This document shows positions 26,196-36,600 of a DNA stretch of 64,000 bases, piece after piece. This stretch comes from Lodderomyces elongisporus. Its lineage: Eukaryota; Ascomycota; Pichiomycetes; Serinales; Debaryomycetaceae. The DNA lies in contig NC_083677.1 of NCBI RefSeq assembly GCF_030384665.1, positions 248,001-312,000 on the forward strand, read 5' to 3'. Below the pieces are notes generated by a model that ran no database searches, was not told where the DNA came from, and saw only the letters and a list, made by a program, of their open reading frames with translations. A program made the translations under genes and the position numbers. How positions within the stretch are numbered: the first letter of the stretch is position 1; each line of letters opens with the position of its first letter.

Positions 26196-29100
26196 TGGAG
26201 GTCCTAACCAGATGGTTAAAACCCGAGCTACTCAAGTTGCGATACGTTTTCAACGTAACGTAGCTTTCACAGCCTTCATTGCCACTCTCTCCGGTCTCGT
26301 TGGATCCCTTCTTTACCAACACGACCCAGAACACTTTGCAGTCGTTCGCCAATGGTCACTATTCATTTTCACGACTTTACAAATCTGGAAACAACAACTC
26401 ATTGTTCCAGACTGGTGGTATAACTCCACCTACACCACACAAGCTGTGGTTACTTCTCTTAGGCTTCCTTGGTACAGGACTCACTACACCACCATTACGT
26501 ACCAATACACCACTCGTTCCTTTCAGGAATTCCACCTTGACGATTTGTTAGGCACTGAACTTGACACCTTCATCAAAAGTGTCAAACTTGACCCTGCTGC
26601 TCCTCACTGGCTCATCACCGCCTTCAATATTATCAAGATTACGATTACCTACTGTTCCCTGTTGTTCCACATACTTTCCGGATGGGCGTTACCTATCATT
26701 ACGTTCATCTTACTTACCACTTCCATTACCTTTTTCAGAATGGTTTGGTCAATCCTTACTTGGCCAATTAGAGCATTCCAACCCAAACGGGTCACTAATC
26801 ACAATACGACCCCAACAGCCAATACACCTGTCACGTCAATACGTACTGAAATCACCCACGGGTCCAACTCACCGACTCGCATAGTAATCGAAACTCTCCC
26901 CGAGTTAGTCGCGCAAATACACGGAAGAGCTCAAATCCCAGCAGGCAGACAACCCTGGCATGCACGCTTGATCACCTTCTGTTGGATGCTCATTCGTTGG
27001 ATCTTCCTATTCCCGTTTCAGCTAACTCGGTGGCTTCGTGAGTCTCGTGCACGAGCACTCACTAGAGACTACAGAGATTATCAACTTGTTGACCTTGACT
27101 TCATTTCCCGTGAAGCTCTTGCTAATTCACTTTTTCCACAAATTCGGTTGGTTCGCTTCGACCCTAAGCGGTTATACGGTGCCATCATCAGAGCAAGCGA
27201 GAACCGGAACTGGAACGACCGTAACACATTCACATCTCGCAGAAGTAAATTCCTTAGGATGACTACCTTATGGCAATTCCAAACTGAGTTCATAAAAATG
27301 GGCCTCTCTAATGATGTCTACAACACCCTCAGTGAACAAGCTAGACAAACAGCTCTTGAGTTCAAAACTCCAGTTCTGGATTATCAGGAAACCTTAGACC
27401 TTCTCCGCGAGCTTGATCAAATCCCCTACCTTCATAAACATTTCAATTCAGTTATGCCAGCCTTACTTAGAACAGCTTTCTCCAAGCCAGCAATACACAA
27501 TGTTATACTGACACTCTACGACACCACACAATCCTACTGGACGTTAATGAGTTTACTTGATTCAAATTGGTATGACCTTGCTGTTAATGTTCCTGAGAGA
27601 CCTTCCACTAGGCCGTACAACAAACACCACTTACGAAATGGTCGCCCTCGACTCGTCACACCCAACATTGTGTCAACTACGACAGAGACAACCACTCCTA
27701 GCAGTATTATTCCAAAGATGCACAGTACAAATTACTCACAGACGGGCTATGTTGCTGCTGCCTTAGCTAACCAAGCCAAACACTCCTTCTTTGTGCCCAT
27801 CCTTTTGCAATCCGCTGACGTTCCAGAGACAATGGGCTACCTTGACCAAGGATCAACATTCTCCTTCATCAGCCCAGCACTTGTGTCTTCCCTTGGACTT
27901 GTCACCTCACCACGAGCACAACGTATTAATCTCGCAGCTTTCGGTCAAGGCGCCCGCACAGTCACTGCTCCTACCGTCGACGTCGACTTCAACATCAAAG
28001 ACCACGATACACCATTTAGCTTCACCTTCGTTGTTCACGAAACCAGGATCGCTCCTATTCTTCTTGGAGCGGATTGGTGGGAAAAGTACGAACTTCTTTG
28101 TGTTGTTGGTAAGAGATTAGAGATAAATGGTCAAACCGTCCCCACCATTCAAGGGGAGGAACACCAACTCATCTTCAGTACCGACGATTTAGACCCACCA
28201 CCTGATCCTACACCACCACTTTTTGCGCATTTGATTCAACAGTATAAGAGTAAAGCGCCCACGCTCACACTCCCTCCGGCGCGCAGTACTGATTACGTCA
28301 TTAACATTCGAAAAGATGCGATTATTAAGCCCAACAGACCACACCCGAAGTACGCAGTTAATGCTGAACAAGCCATCATCAACAACACTCGCGAGCTTCT
28401 CCAACAAGGGTTAATTATCCCATCGAAAGCACGTCACTACTCCATCCCTTCAGCGGTCCCGAAAAAGAATGGTACATACCGTATCGTATATGATTTTCGA
28501 GCAGTCAATGCATTGACGATCCCAATAAATTCCACTTGGAACAATTTTCGCGAATTATTGCCTGGCATCACCGGCGCCACCTGCTTCAGCACCATTGACT
28601 TGTCTAGTGCCTATCACCAATTGCGCATCGCGCCACTGACTCAACCTTGGACTGCCTTTTGGACCCCAATTGGTGTCTTTGAATTCTTGGTTCTTCCCTT
28701 TGGACTCACCGACGCACCTGAGGTTTTTGGCCGCTACATGAAGCAACTTTTTATGGACATGCCTTTTGTCCGAACCTACCTTGATGACATTCTTGTTTTC
28801 TCCGAAAACGAGAAAGTCCACTATAGTCATCTAAAGAAGATCTTTGAACGACTTGTTCAACATCAACACACCATCAATTGGGAAAAATCTGTTTTTGCGC
28901 AACCTGAAATTCAATGGGTCGGTCACCTTCTTACCAAAGACGGGGTCCTGCCTACTGACACCACCAAAGGCCAAATTCAGCTGATTGCAATTCCCAGAGA
29001 CAAAGATGAAGTCCGTCAATTCCTCGGACACGTAGGTTACATTCAAGATCACATTGCCAATTATAGCCATCGCGCTGCCCCGCTCACGGATCTTTTAACC

Positions 29101-31218
29101 AAACACACTCAATTCAATTGGTCACAGAAATGCCAATCTGCCTTTAACGACCTCAAAGCTGCTGTTTTAGAAACCACCAGTCTTCAATTTTTTGACCCCA
29201 AACAACCCATTGCGGTATTCACCGACGCTTCCCACATAGCTATGGCTGCCATTCTCATGCAACCCGACCAAGCTGGTGGCGGAAATTGGCGCCCCATCGA
29301 ATACCGGTCCCGCAAATTCACTGGGGGGGAAGTTAACTGGGACATTTTCTTGAAAGAATTTGCTGCTGTCAAAATGGCCTTTGAAAAGTTCCGCCTTTAC
29401 CTCGAAGGCACCCACTTCTCACTTTTTGTGGATCAGCTTCCCATCAAACAAGTTTTCGAAGCCTTTGGTCGTGGTAAAATACATGGGGATGCTCGTATCC
29501 AACGCTGGATGTCCAAGCTCCTTTGTTACAACTTTGACGTTTTCCACATCAACGGCAACGAGAACTTTATTGCGGATCACATGAGCCGCAACCCAGCACA
29601 CTTTCAGTCATCTACCGCCATTTCCATCATTGGCGCTGTCAACGTACTTCTGGTTCCAGATGAATGGTTCCACCAATTCACTCCGGCCTACGCGGACGAT
29701 CCATTTTTTGCCAACGTGTACGACCTTCTCCAACAAGGACAAACCAATAATGAGGCTACTCAAAATTACTCTCTTGACACAACAACCACGTTGCTTTACT
29801 ACCATGACAAACTCTGCATCCCACATGCTTTGCTTCAACAGTTTCTCATGACCCAACACGACTCCCTTGAGGGTGGTCACTGCGGCATCACTAACTTCTT
29901 CAACAAAGTAGACCCTTACTACTATTTTCCCAAGATGCGTCTCGTAATCCGACAATACGTCGACCTGTGTCTACAATGCCAACGCCACAAACCTCCCAAC
30001 CGGGCACCCAATGGTTTGCTCCAGTCCTTCCCTGATCCAAAGGGAAGATGGACCGACATCAACGTTGACATCATTAGTGGTTACCCCGAAGTTGAATTCA
30101 ACGGACGTTTGGTAAATGCGATTTTAACAATCGTATGTAGATTCTCCCGCAGAGTCCATTTTTACCCCATATCCACGAAGTTCTCAGCTCTGGACTTCAT
30201 CCATGTTTTTCAACACCTTTACATGCCTCTTCATGGCATACCCACCATCATCACCACCGATCGTGGTACTCAATTTACTAGCGAACTTTTCCAAAACTAC
30301 ATGAATTCCCTCAAAATCACTTCCAATATCGCAGTAACCAGCCACCAACAAAGCAATGGTCTCGCAGAGACCAAGAACAAACAAATCGAGCGCTACTTAC
30401 GCCTCTATATTGACCAGAACACCGAATGGCCACAACTTTTACTGATTGGAGAATATGTTATGAACTCCACCCCTACGTCCGCCCTTGACCACAAGTCCCC
30501 ATTTGAGATGGACCTTTCCTACATCCCTCGCTCCCCGGCCACTATTCTTTTTCCTACCCACTCGGGTGCACAGGACAATGCTGCTATTGACATCACTGAG
30601 AAATTGGAACGTCTCACCACAGCTGCTCGCCACGCTCACAAAGCAACGTTCCAACGCCTAAAGGACAACTACGACAGACACCATCGTGACATCGAGTTCA
30701 ACGTTGGTGACGCTGTTCTAGTTCGTACCCCTTTGCTTAAGTCTCACCCTGATGCTGCCAACCATGGCCAACGCCGAAAGTTTTTGTCTGAATTCACTGG
30801 CCCATTCACTATAGCTGCAAAATCTGACAATGGTGTCAACTACACTTTGGAAATGCCTCAATCCTACAAAGGTCATTCTGATTTCCACGTCTCCCAGCTT
30901 AGACTCCTCAAGTCCCTCCCACCTGATGCTATCACCGCCCCTCAACCCGAAGTGGGCTTCAAAGTCTACAAGGACGGATCTCAACTTGTCGAAATCGACG
31001 CCATCGTGGACCACAAACCCCGGAAAACAGGTTTCTTACTCCTTTGTCGTCACACACCTACCACCAAACACCCCGATGGCGAATGCGTCTACTACTCCGC
31101 CTCATCACTTAGACAAACCGCTCGCGATCTTTTATTAGCTTATGCGTGCGAAAAGTCCTTGCCTGCCCTTGTGGCACCCAAGGACCGCCATTTAGTAACT
31201 CCTCCTCAAACAACCTAG
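26188..31218 (+). CDS. Gag-Pol polyprotein of element 2, with membrane segments at its N-terminus
   Basis: 1676 residues in one frame. Hydrophobic segments lie at about 25-44, 141-163, 166-190 and 261-279, which is unusual for Gag. A helix-rich, possibly capsid-like region follows (about 300-460), with no CCHC knuckle anywhere. The aspartic protease has DQGS at Asp553 and LLGADWW near 628. RT has YLDD at 864-867, RNase H Asp near 1013, integrase zinc region from His1231, and Asp1294, Asp1358, Glu1394 with 35 residues between the last two. A C-terminal block (SDFHVSQLRLLK, near 1565) and the region after it resemble the Gag-Pol tails with a chromodomain-like fold; that is uncertain. The first ATG lies within the LTR; Met9 at 26212 is an alternative start. 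Confidence 0.93.
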   Translation: MSHGGPNQMVKTRATQVAIRFQRNVAFTAFIATLSGLVGSLLYQHDPEHFAVVRQWSLFIFTTLQIWKQQLIVPDWWYNSTYTTQAVVTSLRLPWYRTHYTTITYQYTTRSFQEFHLDDLLGTELDTFIKSVKLDPAAPHWLITAFNIIKITITYCSLLFHILSGWALPIITFILLTTSITFFRMVWSILTWPIRAFQPKRVTNHNTTPTANTPVTSIRTEITHGSNSPTRIVIETLPELVAQIHGRAQIPAGRQPWHARLITFCWMLIRWIFLFPFQLTRWLRESRARALTRDYRDYQLVDLDFISREALANSLFPQIRLVRFDPKRLYGAIIRASENRNWNDRNTFTSRRSKFLRMTTLWQFQTEFIKMGLSNDVYNTLSEQARQTALEFKTPVLDYQETLDLLRELDQIPYLHKHFNSVMPALLRTAFSKPAIHNVILTLYDTTQSYWTLMSLLDSNWYDLAVNVPERPSTRPYNKHHLRNGRPRLVTPNIVSTTTETTTPSSIIPKMHSTNYSQTGYVAAALANQAKHSFFVPILLQSADVPETMGYLDQGSTFSFISPALVSSLGLVTSPRAQRINLAAFGQGARTVTAPTVDVDFNIKDHDTPFSFTFVVHETRIAPILLGADWWEKYELLCVVGKRLEINGQTVPTIQGEEHQLIFSTDDLDPPPDPTPPLFAHLIQQYKSKAPTLTLPPARSTDYVINIRKDAIIKPNRPHPKYAVNAEQAIINNTRELLQQGLIIPSKARHYSIPSAVPKKNGTYRIVYDFRAVNALTIPINSTWNNFRELLPGITGATCFSTIDLSSAYHQLRIAPLTQPWTAFWTPIGVFEFLVLPFGLTDAPEVFGRYMKQLFMDMPFVRTYLDDILVFSENEKVHYSHLKKIFERLVQHQHTINWEKSVFAQPEIQWVGHLLTKDGVLPTDTTKGQIQLIAIPRDKDEVRQFLGHVGYIQDHIANYSHRAAPLTDLLTKHTQFNWSQKCQSAFNDLKAAVLETTSLQFFDPKQPIAVFTDASHIAMAAILMQPDQAGGGNWRPIEYRSRKFTGGEVNWDIFLKEFAAVKMAFEKFRLYLEGTHFSLFVDQLPIKQVFEAFGRGKIHGDARIQRWMSKLLCYNFDVFHINGNENFIADHMSRNPAHFQSSTAISIIGAVNVLLVPDEWFHQFTPAYADDPFFANVYDLLQQGQTNNEATQNYSLDTTTTLLYYHDKLCIPHALLQQFLMTQHDSLEGGHCGITNFFNKVDPYYYFPKMRLVIRQYVDLCLQCQRHKPPNRAPNGLLQSFPDPKGRWTDINVDIISGYPEVEFNGRLVNAILTIVCRFSRRVHFYPISTKFSALDFIHVFQHLYMPLHGIPTIITTDRGTQFTSELFQNYMNSLKITSNIAVTSHQQSNGLAETKNKQIERYLRLYIDQNTEWPQLLLIGEYVMNSTPTSALDHKSPFEMDLSYIPRSPATILFPTHSGAQDNAAIDITEKLERLTTAARHAHKATFQRLKDNYDRHHRDIEFNVGDAVLVRTPLLKSHPDAANHGQRRKFLSEFTGPFTIAAKSDNGVNYTLEMPQSYKGHSDFHVSQLRLLKSLPPDAITAPQPEVGFKVYKDGSQLVEIDAIVDHKPRKTGFLLLCRHTPTTKHPDGECVYYSASSLRQTARDLLLAYACEKSLPALVAPKDRHLVTPPQTT

Positions 31219-31224
31219 GGGGGA
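31217..31224 (+). other. Polypurine tract of element 2
   Basis: A-G6-A directly before the 3' LTR. It overlaps the polyprotein stop codon TAG (31216-31218), so coding capacity runs right up to the tract. Confidence 0.85.
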
Positions 31225-31580
31225 TGTCGCATACAGGGCATCTACGTCGTGATTAAGCTCGCTACCAACCTATAAGTAGCTCCCTTACTAACCTCTTGTA
31301 GAACGCCTGAAACGCCTTAGCATCTTGCCGCCTCGAGTATGTCCGCCTCTGGGCATCAGACTAGCGAACTGCAGATACGATAGCCAATTAGAGAGCTGAT
31401 ATTTCTCGAGATAAGCTTTGTGCTACGTCTTCTGAGGTTGTCGAGAAGAGCTTAAATAGCCACCAAGATCCCAGTTAGATAGACCTCCTCTGTACTTACC
31501 TCCTTAGATAGTTAATACATTCGAACCCCTATCAACCTTTAGTTTGACACTTACGCTATTTCCCGGATCAAGATGTCACA
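31225..31580 (+). repeat. 3' LTR of element 2 (356 bp)
   Basis: Same length and, by eye, same sequence as the 5' LTR, and followed directly by the target duplication. Since LTRs are made identical at insertion, lack of differences indicates recent integration. Confidence 0.97.
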
Positions 31581-31585
31581 GGCTA
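31581..31585 (+). other. Right target-site duplication GGCTA
   Basis: Matches 25835-25839. Removing one copy together with the element restores the reading frame of MLH1 through to its stop. Confidence 0.95.
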
Positions 31586-31609
31586 TATAGAGTTTTTGAA
31601 AGGTGTTGA
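31586..31609 (+). pseudogene. MLH1: Orphaned last codons of MLH1
   Basis: TAT AGA GTT TTT GAA AGG TGT TGA encodes YRVFERC and a stop, in the frame that continues from PGL at 25831-25839. FERC is the conserved C-terminus of eukaryotic MLH1 proteins. It has no start codon and is cut off from the gene by 5.7 kb of retrotransposon. Confidence 0.93.
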
Positions 31610-31971
31610 ATACAAGTTGGTTAGTCAATGAGTGAGTAAGTGTGTGATTGAATGTATTTGCTATAATATTGATAATTATATATGTTGAGAGATTTGCAGC
31701 AAAGTTATAAAACAAAGTTATAAAACAAAGTTATACAACAAAGTTATAAAACAAAGTCATTGCAGTACATATATCTTTTATCATCTCTCCTCTTTAGACG
31801 TAGCGTGTAGACAATGACTGTATTGTGGTTAGACGTACAGCACATGTAATTCATCATGCCAGATGAATAGCATATATATAAAGCAAGATATTTGTAGACC
31901 CTGTGTCGTATTTGGATGTGACATTTCACTGTACACATAAAAATGGGGAAAGAGGTGAGGTGAGGTGAAGT

Positions 31972-31985
31972 GGGGGGGGGGGGGG
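31972..31985 (+). repeat. G14 homopolymer
   Basis: Fourteen G in a row, a length that slips easily during replication and that mismatch repair normally polices. It lies 390 bp from the disrupted end of MLH1. Confidence 0.9.
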
Positions 31986-32379
31986 AGTGTGCATAGAGAA
32001 TGGAAATGTACGAAACGGTGATAAGGGAGGTACAGCGGTTTAGGAGAGCCGGAAAAAAGAATTAAGACGAAATATTTTCACAATAAATAATAAAAGAAAA
32101 GAAAAGAAAAGGAAATATTAATAATAATAATAATAGTATATTAATAATAATATATTAATTTGTGTAGGGTGTACATTTAGACTATGGACCACTTGCCTAG
32201 TTTGGGGATACCACAAAAAGAGAAGGTAAATAACAAATTTATTTCTTCACATGGAATTATACAAGATCATGTGAAAACTTTTGATAGATTTCTGTTGTTG
32301 TAGTTACTCTAGAAAAAAGAGAAGTATCTAATAGGAGAAAGAGAGAGAGAGAAAGAAAGAAAGAAAGGAGGAAGAGACA

Positions 32380-32523
32380 ATGTTTGGGCAAAGCTCTTCA
32401 GAATCGTTTGGTGGAAATTGTATCTATACACTACAAGGTCGATGGTTGATAATGGTTTTGCTTATCTTTCTTGCTTCGACTACATGGATTTACAGCCTTG
32501 CGTACGTTTGTTTAAAGAATTGA
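32380..32523 (+). CDS. Possible 47-residue membrane microprotein
   Basis: An ATG-initiated frame of 47 codons after a purine-rich leader. Residues about 26-44 (WLIMVLLIFLASTTWIYSL) form a plausible membrane helix, preceded by a short Ser/Gly-rich N-terminus and followed by a Lys-Asn tail. I do not recognise it. Small single-pass proteins of ER or mitochondrial membranes have this form, but a chance frame in AT-rich DNA is as likely. Comparison with related species would decide. Confidence 0.25.
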   Translation: MFGQSSSESFGGNCIYTLQGRWLIMVLLIFLASTTWIYSLAYVCLKN

Positions 32524-33675
32524 TTTTTAAAACAACAGTTGGGATATCTCCACAAGGTTATTCTGAAAAACAAATTAAAAAAAAGAAAACAAGAAAAAAA
32601 GAAGAAAAGTAAAAGAAGAACAAAAATTGGAAAAGAAAGAATGTATCAACTTGCCTATACATGCCCATATCCGTGGTTCTTGTAGAAGAAATTGTGATTG
32701 CGGGGATAAGGTAAAAAAAAAAAAACAACAACAAAAACAAAAGCGGACGCAAATTATATAGAGTGTGAAAAGTCTATACTTTTCAACGTTCTGTTTTACC
32801 ACTTGGTTTAGTATAGTTAACATCGTCTCTCTTTGGTGCTTTTTCCCCTTTTTTCTTCTTTTCTTTGTCCCCTTTTTTCTTCTTTCTTTTTTCTTTTTTC
32901 TTTTCTTTGCTTTTTTTCTATATTGGCTTCCTATTATTAAGAAACCCCCTGACATATCCTCTCATCTCTCATTGATTAGTTGGGCTTATTTACTATAAAA
33001 GGTGGGGTTATTCTATGAGTGGTAAATCATTTGGTTAATAATTCTCTCTTGTGGCATATTATTCCCGTTTCTGGAAATTTATTTCAGCTTCACATTCGCA
33101 CTAGCACTAGCACTAGCAGTGTACAATAATATTTATATACTTGTATATATAATGGAGAAAGAGAATTAGAGAAAAAGAGAGAGAGAGAAAAAAAAAAAGA
33201 ATCAAAGAGAGAAAGAAAGAGAGAGAGAGAGACTTTATTTGACCACGGGGAAAATTTGACAACCAAAAGGTACCTAACCATTATCCACATTAATATCCAA
33301 CACTTCTGCTTCAACTTCCACTTTTTACTTCCATTGCTACTTCTTCTTCTTTAGTTTTCATTCTTTTTGCTTAACTTTTATCTTTACAAACTTAGTGGGC
33401 CAAACTATATTTTCTCCTCACCAGCACCTCCAACACCAGCACCACCACTATCATCATAGTCATTTCCAGCTTCACCTCCGTCGTGATTAGACATTACCCA
33501 TACCCTTTTCCTAATCTATTTTAATTTCTTTTCTTTTTGTTTTGTTTTGCCTTCTTTTTTTTAAGAAAAAAAAAAGAATAAAAACACTTGGTTATTCTAA
33601 CTTTTCACCAACCAGAGTGTATTTGAAAATTTTGTCATAAATTTCCAACTGAATTTTTCATTAGTTCCATAAACC

Positions 33676-36600
33676 ATGTATATTGAAAATTCCATAAATG
33701 AAAAGTATATCAGATCCTTGAATCTCGGCTGCTTCCCCAAGAATGTTTTGAATTTTCAAGAAAGCCAAGACTATTTTCAACAGTTGATTTTCATAGACTA
33801 CCAATTACAATTGCTTATTCAAAATGAATTGAACAATAAAGAATTAGTCACAATTAATGACTTCCAGCGACTCCAGAAAGATGCCAGAAGTAATGATCCA
33901 AAGGGAAAATTAATCCAATTGATCAACTATACAAATTCAATACACCTCAATTACCAACATGAAACTAATAGTAGAACATACGAGGAGAATCTATACTATA
34001 TAAATTTGATGGCCAACCTATTGTATTTGGATGGCAATTTACCAGAGATGAATAGACTTCTTTCTTCCATAACTGTTAGTCATCAAGTCAACAAGACGTC
34101 ACAACATGCTAATGTCTCGCAAAATGTGTTGGAGTTTATTCAATACCTCACATGTAGGTATTATGTGCTACTTGGATTGAGCTTGTCCAACCACAGCACC
34201 AGCACTAGCAACAATAATAGCAATAGCAACAACACACAGGTGTGGTTTGATTACCTTGCAAAGTTTAACAAACCGTTTTCCAAGTCTCAGGTTGTAGCTA
34301 ACCATTGGCTTGATTTGATGTTTCGCAAATTGGCACTTGCAGTTTCGCAAAACGGTACCATTCCTTTATCATTCACAAGTCAAGTGAGCAATTTACCATT
34401 TTTCAAAAACAAGTTATCGGCAATTGCGTTTTCCAATTTTCTTTTGAGGCCAGAGAATTTGAGATTGACAAACAAGTCATTTAAATCCGATTACGCATCA
34501 TATTTAACTATTGATATCAATGAGTGCATCCACCTGCAGATCCAGTTCCCGAATGCCAGCGATACAAACACACAAGTCAATGATTTTATCAATAATCTTT
34601 ATGAAACAATGAGCTATGTCCCGTTCAACTTGGCCATTTTCAAACCTTCGTTGTCAAAGTCGTTTCTTGTTGATGCAACTAAAAAGACATACCAAAGTAG
34701 AATTGTTTTATCGAATTTAATCTACACATTGATTGACTTGAATGAGTATGATGAGGCTTTGGTTGCATTCAAGACGTATATTGCGTATTTGGAGAAGGAT
34801 GAAGAACAAAAAGATGGATACATTGAAGATATCTTGGCTATTATTGATACGTATAGTACATGCATCATACATTTCAACCCATTGAAATCTTTCAAGAATC
34901 ATAAAAAGTTTAAATATAGCGATGAGCAATTTGTTGTGAATGAATTGCATGAGTTTGCCAAGAGCTTGAAACGGTACATGGACAAATTGGCCGAGTTGAT
35001 TGATTTGACGTATGACGATGAAAACTATGCCGGAGATCGCAATCCATTGTCATTTTTGTACAGAAAGTATAATTTAAATGTGTTGCAATCAGACCATTCG
35101 CAATTTATTGAGTTGATATCAAAAGCATGGCACTCATTAGGGTACTACCATTATTACTTTGCAGTTGAGCAATCAGCAAATCAGAAAATTTTGGATGGAC
35201 ATGTGCGCGAAGTTATGAGAAACTACAAAAATTCTTTGATTGTTAACTCTACGGGTAATGTGCTTTATTTATTCACATATGCGCTTGCATTGGCCAACTC
35301 TGGTGAATTAAAGTCTTCATTAAAGCTTTGTAAACTTATATTGAAGAAGTATCCAGAATCATTCAAGACTTGGAATTTGCTCGTGTTGTTAATTTCATCA
35401 TTTAACAATGACAATGCGGAAGTTATCAAACCAGCTGGTGCTCATAGTAATATCTTACCGGACAATTTATTGAGTGATGAGGAAAAATATAATGGCGTGG
35501 CCAATCTCGATCAAAAGGTTGATTCCTATGTTGCACCAACACCAGAAATCAGGGAACCTGAAAAGTTTATCAACAAGGCATTGAACATTTCAGGATTGTA
35601 CATTTTGAAACATCAGCAAAAAGATATCAAGTTGACTACTGATGCTAAGTATGAGATTTTACAGTTGAAAATGACTCAGTTGGCAGTTTTGGAATCCATC
35701 CATGGTCCTCAATATATGATTGACTACATATCAGAAGTATTTGTGTTGTTTCATGAATTATTCGATGTGAAGCTAGCTTCAAATCTGGCTAACACAAGCT
35801 CATCGAGACAGTATGGTTCTGGAGAGAAATGGTCACATAGACCAAGTGTCATTGACCCCAAGGTAGCCAATGGTGTCAGTACTTCTACCCCAACTCCAAT
35901 CCCAATGCAACCAGAGTCGAAACAGAGTCAAAACCAAAAACAAGGAGACAAAGAAAGTAGTGATACTGGTTTTAATCCACCACGGGCTGCATCACCCGAT
36001 GTTGTATCGGAACACAAGTTGGAGCGTGTTCAAACTTCTAAAAGATCCAATGCAGTTGATAAGTTGAAAAGATTTTCCAAGCTTCCTATGAAGGAAGTCA
36101 AGGATGCAATGATTGTCAGGAGAGATTCAGTGGCGTCATATGGTTCCAATGACTCTGGTCCACGTCATATCCGTAAACCGGATTTCATGAAACGTGGTGG
36201 TGGAACTTCATCACCGCCACCACCATCGCAACGATTTGCAACTACGGGAACCGATGCCACCGCCTATAATGACAAAACAACAACAACAACAACAACAGCA
36301 ACAGCAGCAGCAGCAGCAACATCAAAACCGAAAACAATATTGGCAAATGCTAATGGTACTGGTGCTGGTAATTCCCCTCTAGGTGCCTCTCGCTCTAATG
36401 CAACTTCTGCTCCAGCACATCGTCATGATAACTTGATTGAGCGAAAACTATTGCAGGAAATTTGGTTATGGACTGCACGCATTTTCTTGAAAGTTGGGTT
36501 ACTAGATGAATGTGAGCAAAGTATAATTGAAGCAGAGTTGGTTTACGAACCTAATTACAAGACATTCATTGCCACAGGCAATCTTCACTCCAAGAGCAAG

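Larger units (their letters stand above)
25840..31580 (+). mobile_element. Ty3/gypsy LTR retrotransposon, element 2, inserted in MLH1
   Basis: A complete 5741-bp element: 356-bp LTRs, one open reading frame for the whole polyprotein, a polypurine tract (31217-31224) and 5-bp target duplications. The LTRs look identical, the frame is intact, and all protease, RT and integrase catalytic residues are present, so it is young and may be active. It lies in the same orientation as MLH1. The plus strand of its coding region is C-rich and G-poor, unlike the AT-rich host genes beside it. It belongs to a different lineage from element 1: one frame rather than two, no zinc knuckle, different LTRs. Confidence 0.97.
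31610..33675. other. Former MLH1 3' flank and YPP1 upstream region
   Basis: 2.07 kb of AT-rich sequence with many simple repeats: a four-times repeated AAAGTTATA(A/C)AAC unit at about 31702-31757, a G14 run, GA/AAG purine runs (32335-32370, 33140-33235) and T/C runs around 32840-32910. One small ATG-initiated frame (32380-32523) is described separately. Other frames cross low-complexity sequence and are not credible. Confidence 0.55.

Noticed and set aside
32558..32998. Phe/Lys-rich frames on both strands
   Set aside because: They are translations of T-rich/A-rich low-complexity DNA.
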